This document shows positions 22,375-27,484 of a DNA stretch of 27,484 nucleotides, piece after piece. The notes under the pieces were generated by a model that was not told where the DNA came from, did no database searches, and saw only the letters and a program-made list of their open reading frames with translations. The DNA is from Bacillota bacterium. GTDB lineage: Bacteria > Bacillota > Clostridia > Clostridiales > Clostridiaceae. Made by a program: the position numbers and the translations under genes. The stretch covers positions 1-27,484 of the forward strand of contig JAUZPI010000061.1 of assembly GCA_030706015.1 (NCBI GenBank), in the 5' to 3' direction. How positions within the stretch are numbered: position 1 is the first letter of the stretch; every line of letters starts with the position of its first letter.

Positions 22375-23547
22375 CTATGAAAATACAGCTTTTAAAAAAG
22401 GAACTTTTCTTATTAAGCTGCTGAAAGTAAATGCTGCTGCCAAGGTTATTAAGCCCACAATAATAAATTTAACTAGAGGATATAAATGAAGATTTCTTAA
22501 TATCAACGATATACCTACAAGTATTGGTGCATGAAAAACATATACTCCAAAAGCATTCTGTGAAAGAAACTTTACAAATTTACCTTGATGATTAAATTTA
22601 TCCCTGAATATTACAAGCAGACCTAAACACATTCCTGCACAAACCAGCTGTTCCCAAAGGGCATATACTGCAGATTGCCAATAAAGCCCGCCAAGTATTA
22701 AATATTCCTTTCCAGCCAATGGACCTCCAAATAACATAAGCAATAGCCAGATTATGAAACCTAAGCTTAAGCCTGCCTTTAACCAAAAGGTTCCGAATTT
22801 GTATGACAAGTTTGTAAGCCAGTTATTTCTATAGGCCAAAATACCAATAATAAAAAGCGTTATGTATTGTGAGAAGAAACATAACTGCATATTCATTATT
22901 TCAGTTCCAAAGGGCTGAAAAATTCTAACTATAAAGTTCAAAACTGATACCAATAGTATCAATAGTATAATGGAAAGATGGCTTGGTTGCTTTTTATAAT
23001 CACTTATTCTGATTGTTTGTTTCGAAAATACCCTTATAGCTGCGTAAAAAATAGAAAATATCAATAATGCAAAGGCAAACCATAGCGGGCCTGTATTTCC
23101 TAGGAATCCAAAGCTCTTAATGGAATTAATATAATAGTCAGTAATTTTAGGTACTGGTTTATTAATAATAACTTTCATTAGGAGATACACCATAAAAGGA
23201 TGGATGATAAAAATAAAAATTGTCACTGGTATTCCAAGTCTTATGAATCTATCCTTAACAAATTTGCCAAAACCCTTTTTATCAAAGGCAGCTGGAATAA
23301 AATATCCTGCGATTAAAAATAAAAATCCCATAAAATACGCCTGAGAAAAGGTATTAAACATAGCAAATAAAATCTTTGACACTGTATCAATGGACTTATC
23401 TTCAACGTAGTACCAGCTGCCAATTCCGCTATAGGTTACACTTGTGTGCACCAAAACTACTATAATAATCATGCATAATCTTATGTTATCGATATAAAAA
23501 AGTCTGTTCTTCGGCTTATCAGCCTTTTGCATATTCCTTCCCCCCAT
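22375..23547 (-). CDS. Membrane acyltransferase (acyltransferase_3 family)
   Basis: Polytopic membrane O-acyltransferase of 390 residues with about ten helices. Family hallmarks are the N-terminal RLFYIDNIRLCMIIIVVLVHTSVTYSG with a conserved His, FLFLIAGYFIPAAFDKKGFGKFVKDRFIRLGIPV, and the GPLWFAFALLIFSIFY region. Relatives acetylate or succinylate cell-surface sugars or antibiotics. The ATG at 23547 directly abuts the stop of the DapF-like gene; an in-frame ATG at 23532 preceded by GGGGGGAAGG is an equally good start. Translational coupling with the upstream gene is likely, so the two products may act in one pathway. Confidence 0.88.
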   Translation of the reverse strand: MGGRNMQKADKPKNRLFYIDNIRLCMIIIVVLVHTSVTYSGIGSWYYVEDKSIDTVSKILFAMFNTFSQAYFMGFLFLIAGYFIPAAFDKKGFGKFVKDRFIRLGIPVTIFIFIIHPFMVYLLMKVIINKPVPKITDYYINSIKSFGFLGNTGPLWFAFALLIFSIFYAAIRVFSKQTIRISDYKKQPSHLSIILLILLVSVLNFIVRIFQPFGTEIMNMQLCFFSQYITLFIIGILAYRNNWLTNLSYKFGTFWLKAGLSLGFIIWLLLMLFGGPLAGKEYLILGGLYWQSAVYALWEQLVCAGMCLGLLVIFRDKFNHQGKFVKFLSQNAFGVYVFHAPILVGISLILRNLHLYPLVKFIIVGLITLAAAFTFSSLIRKVPFLKAVFS

Positions 23548-24417
23548 TTAGCCTCTACATAAATCTTCGATGAGTTCATCACTTAGAACTCCTTCGGCAA
23601 TTTGTCTGACTTCTCCAGTCATTTTAATATTCCAAGCATCATCTATTTCTATTAATAACTCTCCACCAAGCATTTTGATTTTAACTTTACTATCAACTAA
23701 ATTCCTTTTTCTTAAAACACTGGCAGCTGCACAAGATGAACTCCCGGAGGCTAATGTAAAACCAGCACCTCTTTCCCATATCAACACTTCGGCTTCACTC
23801 TTAGATATTGGTCTTACAAATTGAACATTAGTCCTATTTGGAAATTGACTATGATTTTCTATAAGTTTTCCGTATTTTTTCACCTCATCAATACTTAATT
23901 TTTCCTTTAAAATAACGCAATGAGGATTTCCCATGGAAACACAATTTATTTCATATTCTCTATCATCAACCTGTAATCTTTCTCCTATTACTTCTTGCTT
24001 TACAAAATTAGTAGGAATCTCCTTAGCGTTGAAATTTGCTTTCCCCATATCCACAGATATTAGTTTTGCTTTATTGTTCGAAGTTTCAATAATATTAGCT
24101 TGTACTGTCCCTGCCTTTGTTTCTACAGAAAACTTTTCACTATTAGTAAAGCCATAATCATAAATATACTTGCAAAATATTCTTAGTCCATTTCCGCTCT
24201 TCTCTGCTTCAGAACCATCTGGATTAAAAATCCTTAATCCAAAATCTGCTTTACTTGATTCCACTTTAAGCAAAATTCCATCTGAACCTATACCAAAGTT
24301 TACATTACATATCCTTTGAATTGCCTTTTCAGATAACTCAAAATTTATATTCTCTTCATCTAAAACAATATACTCATTTCCTAGTCCATGAGTTTTTATA
24401 AAGCTGTTAATATTCAT
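23548..24417 (-). CDS. DapF-family protein with both catalytic cysteines replaced by serine
   Basis: Member of the diaminopimelate epimerase fold family, 289 residues with two pseudo-symmetric halves. Conserved parts include KTHGLGNEYIVLDE, FNPDGSEAEKSGNG, CVSMGNPHCV and NRTNVQFV. In true DapF the active-site thiols lie in CGNG and in GET-ACGTG. Here they are Ser74 (KSGNG, codon AGC) and Ser224 (LASGSSS, codon TCC), and the substrate-binding Glu of GET is Phe220. Epimerase chemistry by two thiols is therefore impossible as known. The rest is well preserved, so this looks like a specialised subfamily rather than a dead gene. AAAGGAG precedes the ATG. It is coupled to a membrane acyltransferase gene. 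Cell-wall DAP synthesis would need another dapF elsewhere. Confidence 0.88.
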   Translation of the reverse strand: MNINSFIKTHGLGNEYIVLDEENINFELSEKAIQRICNVNFGIGSDGILLKVESSKADFGLRIFNPDGSEAEKSGNGLRIFCKYIYDYGFTNSEKFSVETKAGTVQANIIETSNNKAKLISVDMGKANFNAKEIPTNFVKQEVIGERLQVDDREYEINCVSMGNPHCVILKEKLSIDEVKKYGKLIENHSQFPNRTNVQFVRPISKSEAEVLIWERGAGFTLASGSSSCAAASVLRKRNLVDSKVKIKMLGGELLIEIDDAWNIKMTGEVRQIAEGVLSDELIEDLCRG

Positions 24418-24441
24418 CTTTATCTCCTTTTCTATATTTTT

Positions 24442-24480
24442 TAATCCATAAGGTCTTGCCCCTCTAGTTAAGTTTTTTAT
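24442..24480 (-). pseudogene. GNAT gene fossil upstream of the DapF-like gene
   Basis: Thirteen codons read IKNLTRGARPYGL, identical in protein to residues of the intact GNAT at 12684-13154, and nearly identical in DNA (for example AAGGTCTTGCCCCTCTAGTT against AAGGTCTGGCCCCTCTGGTT on the plus strand). A TGA closes the frame a few codons upstream, and after the match the sequence runs into the ribosome binding site of the DapF-like gene. It is a leftover of a GNAT gene lost by deletion. Confidence 0.75.
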
Positions 24481-24481
24481 T

Positions 24482-24522
24482 TTTCAAAAAATTTTTAGCA
24501 ATATTCTATAAGAATTAGTGCT
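24482..24522 (-). terminator. Probable terminator of the MFS exporter gene
   Basis: On the minus strand AGCACTAATTCT and AGAATATTGCT (24522-24497) form an imperfect stem just after the stop codon, followed by AAAAATTTTTTG. Confidence 0.5.
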
Positions 24523-24523
24523 G

Positions 24524-25831
24524 TTACTCTAAACTTCTAATGTCCTTATTAAAATAAGCTGCAATGCTAAGGGAACCACCTAATATACCTGTTATAATAA
24601 ACATTAAAGCCATACCTGAACCCTTTCCCCCTCCAACAAGGTAGCCCAACAAATGCGCTGTTTTTTCTGAATGAAGCATTAAAGGTTCAAAAACTTTGTC
24701 AGCAAGTAGTCCACCTAAAACATAACCCACAGATACTGTGATATATACTAATGAGCCTTGTAGCGAAAATATTCTCCCTTGAATGTTACTAGGTATCTTT
24801 GTCATTAATAAGTAGTTTTCAGCTGCATTAAGAAAAGGTATAGGCAGACTGCCTATAAATGCTGCAAAAATCCAAATGAAAGCTGCTCTGCCTGCGCCAA
24901 GAGGTATATCACATAATAAAAAGGCTAAAGCCGATGAAATAAATATAGTTTTAACTTTATTTTTTGCGGGTTTAAGAACAGTTACCAGCAAGCCGCCAAC
25001 GATACCCCCTAAACCAATGGACCCACTAACTAAACCTAGAATATTTTCATTATTTGATGTACGAGCTAATATCATTGCAGGAAGTATATTGAAAAAGGTT
25101 ATTGCTGCAAGAAAATTGATTCCTGCCATAAAAAATATCAAATATAAAAAACCTTTATTCTCTTTAAGGTATATAAAGCCTTGTAGACCTTCAGTAATTA
25201 AATTATATTTGCTCTGAGCTTCACCGCAAATCCTGCCTTCAGAAGGAAACTGAACTAGTATTAATAAGGATAAAACCGCAATAACAAAAGTAATAAAATC
25301 AATTATAAACACTGCCTTTATCCCAGCTATAGAAACTATACAAGTGGCCAAAACAGGTCTAAACACTGAAATAATAGAATCAGATAATGAATTCAGTCCA
25401 CTCACTGTAGTATAACTTTCTTTTGGAACAATAAGTGCAGTACCAGCCTTTAACGCTGGTGATTTAAGAGCATTCATAAATCCTGCCGCCACATTAATTA
25501 CACACAAAGTCCATAGATGTAAAGCACCAAAATACATTAAACAAAATATACTTAAAGTACACATAGCTGAAACGCTGTCACATATAAGCAGTAACTTTTT
25601 CTTTTGAAACTTATCAATTAATGCTCCTGCAAATATTCCAACAAGTGCATAGGGCAAATAAGAAAAAAATGAAAGTAATGCTACTGACATTGCTTCCTTC
25701 TTTTCTTGATAAATCCAAATGTTCAATGCAAAACTTGTAATTGAACTACCTAATTGAGATAGTGATTGCCCAACCCAAAGTAGTAAAAAATTCTTTAATT
25801 TTAGTATTTCCCTAAAATTTATATTATTCAT
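24524..25831 (-). CDS. MFS drug exporter (MFS_3 / macrolide-efflux type)
   Basis: Twelve-helix membrane transporter of 435 residues. FLLLWVGQSLSQLGSSITSFALNIWIYQ is the characteristic start of the EntS/MefA-like MFS_3 group, followed by GALIDKFQKKKLLLICD, RPVLATCIV, and SGSIGLGGIVGGLL in the second half. These proteins expel macrolides, siderophores or other small molecules using the proton gradient. AAAGGAG lies 9 bases before the ATG but is buried in a hairpin, and a leader ORF and interleaved stems precede it. This fits inducible, translation-controlled resistance. A phosphotransferase gene of antibiotic-kinase type lies just upstream on the same strand. The actual substrate is unknown. 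Confidence 0.9.
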   Translation of the reverse strand: MNNINFREILKLKNFLLLWVGQSLSQLGSSITSFALNIWIYQEKKEAMSVALLSFFSYLPYALVGIFAGALIDKFQKKKLLLICDSVSAMCTLSIFCLMYFGALHLWTLCVINVAAGFMNALKSPALKAGTALIVPKESYTTVSGLNSLSDSIISVFRPVLATCIVSIAGIKAVFIIDFITFVIAVLSLLILVQFPSEGRICGEAQSKYNLITEGLQGFIYLKENKGFLYLIFFMAGINFLAAITFFNILPAMILARTSNNENILGLVSGSIGLGGIVGGLLVTVLKPAKNKVKTIFISSALAFLLCDIPLGAGRAAFIWIFAAFIGSLPIPFLNAAENYLLMTKIPSNIQGRIFSLQGSLVYITVSVGYVLGGLLADKVFEPLMLHSEKTAHLLGYLVGGGKGSGMALMFIITGILGGSLSIAAYFNKDIRSLE

Positions 25832-25840
25832 TTGACTTCG

Positions 25841-25955
25841 CTCCTTTAATTTTTATTAAATTAAAGAGTGCAAAGCCTATTATGTACTAGACGATTTTTA
25901 AATTATCTCTGTACAAGGAATCGTCTATAGTTACACTAATAGACCCTGCACAGAG
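25841..25955 (-). promoter_or_regulatory. Candidate translation attenuator before the MFS exporter
   Basis: Three stems are visible on the minus strand. Stem 1: CTCTGTGCAGGG (25955-25944) with CCTTGTACAGAG (25918-25907), 12 pairs including two G-U. Stem 2: TAGACGATT (25927-25919) with AATCGTCTA (25896-25888), 9 perfect pairs. They interleave (arms in order 1-2-1'-2'), so they exclude each other or form a pseudoknot. Stem 3: CTCTTTAATTT (25868-25858) with AAATTAAAGGAG (25852-25841) with one bulged G; it contains the whole exporter ribosome binding site. The 34-codon leader ORF spans stems 1 and 2. Confidence 0.6.
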
Positions 25956-25991
25956 CGAAATAGATGTAATAAATTTAAATTTACAAAGCAT
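25887..25991 (-). CDS. Putative 34-residue leader peptide of the MFS exporter
   Basis: ATG at 25991 with AAAGAGGG 7 bases upstream opens a 34-codon frame (MLCKFKFITSISLCAGSISV, ending DNLKIV) that stops at TAG 25887, 56 bases before the exporter start. Codons 13-16 (LCAG) form the 5' arm of stem 1, and the last codons form the 3' arm of stem 2, so a ribosome moving or stalling here would change the fold. It resembles the layout of erm, cat and mef leaders. No homologous peptide is recognised. Confidence 0.5.
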   Translation of the reverse strand: MLCKFKFITSISLCAGSISVTIDDSLYRDNLKIV

Positions 25992-26065
25992 ACTTAATCC
26001 CTCTTTTCTTAATACTATCAATCAGTATATACTACTTCTTAATATATATAATTCTCTTACGCCTT

Positions 26066-27082
26066 TTAACAAAATTGCTTTATGAGTTTGCTTGCTAATT
26101 CATCAATATTTTTCTCAAACCATCTGCAAAGCATTGTAGACCAATGTGCATAATGACAAAGTACCTTTTTATTAGAATTACTTGACTCATAATATTGACT
26201 AAAATAATCGCATACTGCAAGCTGATAAAAATACAAGTATGGCATCATTTTAATATCATAATTATTTAGCTTACTATATTTCATATAATTATATATGTAT
26301 TTTGCCAGGTTTTCAAAATCTATATTTCCACTAGCACACTTAGGATCTGCATAGGAATATGACCTTATTAACTCCCAGCATGCAGGATGAACGCAGGCGG
26401 AGGTAAAATCAATAACAGCATTGATGGAATTATCACCGCATAAAATCTGACTGATAAAATAATCACCATGTGTGTTCTTATAGGTAAACTTGTCCAATTC
26501 TAATCTGATATTCTTTATCTTACCTAATAGCTTTATTCTATATTCTAAATCAATAATATTCTGTTGTTCGTTACACTTCATCGCCATATTTAAAGACTTT
26601 TCATAAGAGGCTTTAGCATTTTCAGGTGTCATAAACCTAAAGAAGTCTTCCCCTATTCCGCTGCTTAGTAATGGAATTTCTTCTAATGCCTTATGAATTC
26701 TGCCTAGCATTACGGCACTGTCCTCCATAAACCATTCTGGTGCTTTATTTAATTCTAAAACTTTCCCTTTTATAAAACTTTGCAAATGGAAGGTATGCCC
26801 CATGTGTTGTCCTAGATATTCACCAGCTTTAGTTTTACAAAACTTGGACACAGGAATCCCTTTTTCTGACAAAGCGCTGTTTATTAAAGGTTCCTTATCT
26901 GGGTGATTCATAAAAATCATTTCTATGTCCTTAAATAAATACTCTCCTTTTTCAGTTATAATATGAAAGCATTCAGAAGATGCTCCTTCTAAGATTGGCT
27001 TTATCTCTTTAATACTGCCAATGCCATAATTATCTTCTATTATTCTTTTCCATTGCGATTTATTAAAAGCTTGTTTACTCAT
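26066..27082 (-). CDS. Phosphotransferase (APH/choline kinase-like)
   Basis: Protein-kinase-fold small-molecule kinase of 338 residues, cytoplasmic. The N-lobe has GASSECFHIITEKGEYLFKDIE, with the nucleotide-binding lysine in LFKD. The catalytic loop is NTHGDYFISQIL with His205, Asp207 as general base and Gln212 where Asn is usual. The metal-binding Asp225 lies in AVIDFTSACVHPACWELIRSY. Family members phosphorylate aminoglycosides, macrolides, choline, homoserine or spore/cell-wall sugars. Proximity to an exporter with a resistance-like leader favours a drug-modifying role, but that is inference. The Asn-to-Gln change at the second metal ligand is worth noting. AGGAG lies 6 bases before the ATG. 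Confidence 0.85.
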   Translation of the reverse strand: MSKQAFNKSQWKRIIEDNYGIGSIKEIKPILEGASSECFHIITEKGEYLFKDIEMIFMNHPDKEPLINSALSEKGIPVSKFCKTKAGEYLGQHMGHTFHLQSFIKGKVLELNKAPEWFMEDSAVMLGRIHKALEEIPLLSSGIGEDFFRFMTPENAKASYEKSLNMAMKCNEQQNIIDLEYRIKLLGKIKNIRLELDKFTYKNTHGDYFISQILCGDNSINAVIDFTSACVHPACWELIRSYSYADPKCASGNIDFENLAKYIYNYMKYSKLNNYDIKMMPYLYFYQLAVCDYFSQYYESSNSNKKVLCHYAHWSTMLCRWFEKNIDELASKLIKQFC

Positions 27083-27115
27083 TTTATCTCCTGTAACTTT
27101 TATTTCGGAAACACT

Positions 27116-27484
27116 TTAAAATATATTTAAAAATATCTCCAGAAGCATTTTTATTGGATTTTTTGATTTATAAAATAGACCTATACCTATTAATATCACT
27201 CCCGCTGATGTTAAAAACCATCCTAATATACCATCAATCTTAACAGTAAATTCAACGGCTAATATAATTGCCCCTAAAGTAATTAATATTAAGTTTGTTT
27301 TCATATCCTTCATTGCTGTATTTCCCCTTCTACCAGTTAGTAATTCGCTAGACCTTGAGACTACGGACCTAAATTTTCCTAGGGCTATACACTTGGAGTC
27401 AGTTCCATGCCCTATGTCTTTGGTTTTAGCAAGAGGCATTTCTTTATTATTTAATACATTCATAAGCAGCTCTTCAACAGTTGG
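27116..27484 (-). CDS. Open frame at right edge: peptidase S66-like tail joined to a two-helix membrane segment (5' end outside window)
   Basis: The frame is open from the right edge to the stop at 27116. Its first part (PTVEELLMNVLNNKEMPLAK, TKDIGHGTDSKCIALG) resembles the C-terminal strand of S66 LD-carboxypeptidase/MccF proteins, where the GH histidine is catalytic; this is a tentative match. The last 65 residues, from a possible internal ATG at 27313 (MKDMKTNLILITLGAIIL), carry two membrane helices with GWFLTSAGVILIGIGLFY. AAGGGG lies about 13 bases before that ATG, so the small membrane protein may be a separate gene and the S66 part a truncated neighbour fused in frame. An internal ATG at 27463 also exists. 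Confidence 0.45.
   Translation of the reverse strand, partial: PTVEELLMNVLNNKEMPLAKTKDIGHGTDSKCIALGKFRSVVSRSSELLTGRRGNTAMKDMKTNLILITLGAIILAVEFTVKIDGILGWFLTSAGVILIGIGLFYKSKNPIKMLLEIFLNIF

Noticed and set aside
23548..24417. Calling this gene a functional diaminopimelate epimerase
   Set aside because: Both catalytic cysteines are serine and the GET glutamate is Phe; family membership is kept but the activity is not claimed.
24876..25217. 113-codon plus-strand ORF opposite the MFS exporter
   Set aside because: Antisense shadow of conserved transporter helices, with no start signals.
1..27484. CRISPR array, tRNA or rRNA genes, prophage module
   Set aside because: No regularly spaced direct repeats, no cloverleaf or rRNA-like stretches, and no phage structural or integrase genes were seen.

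Overview
The window looks like accessory chromosome from an anaerobic, low-GC Firmicute, most likely a Clostridium (cluster I type). The evidence is strong AT bias, AGGAGG-type ribosome binding sites before nearly every gene, simple sigma-A promoters and hairpin/U-tract terminators, and Clostridium-typical families: oxygen-sensitive 2-hydroxyacyl-CoA dehydratase activases, DUF1259, DUF2812 with PadR, DUF3784, a PTP-like phytase and many GNATs and methyltransferases. Only three confident genes are on the plus strand. No rRNA, tRNA, CRISPR array or intact transposase was seen.

Layout. 1-1904: SDR oxidoreductase (cut by the left edge), Crp/Fnr regulator and GNAT, all minus strand. 2037-2201: a terminator and a large nested hairpin resembling the right end/omega-RNA of an IS200/IS605 TnpB element with no transposase left. 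2197-4263: membrane-anchored Xre regulator, a methyltransferase with an unusual structured leader, and a small membrane protein. 4282-6143: a frameshifted small gene, a membrane-anchored protein, and a LysE-family exporter whose first segment is out of frame. 6404-10329: DUF1259 protein, a PadR/DUF2812 operon with two clear palindromic operators, a DUF4362 lipoprotein, a methyltransferase and two small membrane proteins. 10384-13154: a broken SF0329 gene, a methyltransferase, an HD-domain protein, a NUDIX remnant and a GNAT.

The centrepiece is 13315-20245. An MFS importer-like protein, a stand-alone activase, an activase fused to a dehydratase subunit, and a second dehydratase subunit form one operon. 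It runs from a TTGACA/17/TAAAAT promoter at 19234-19206 to a terminator at 13348-13315. Upstream lies a separately promoted TetR-type regulator carrying two tandem HTH domains. The proteins imply an ATP-driven, very low-potential reductase or dehydratase plus uptake of its substrate. There is no CoA transferase, CoA ligase or electron-transfer flavoprotein, so the substrate is open.

20261-27484: GNAT, a lipoprotein whose end runs into a dapF fossil, a secreted PTP-like phosphatase, a membrane acyltransferase, a DapF-family protein with both catalytic cysteines replaced by serine, an MFS drug exporter, a phosphotransferase, and a partial ORF at the right edge. The exporter is preceded by a 34-codon leader ORF, interleaved hairpins and a hairpin covering its Shine-Dalgarno, so it is a candidate for ribosome-mediated attenuation. 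Fossil pieces of dapF, GNAT, NUDIX and SF0329 genes show that this region turns over quickly.
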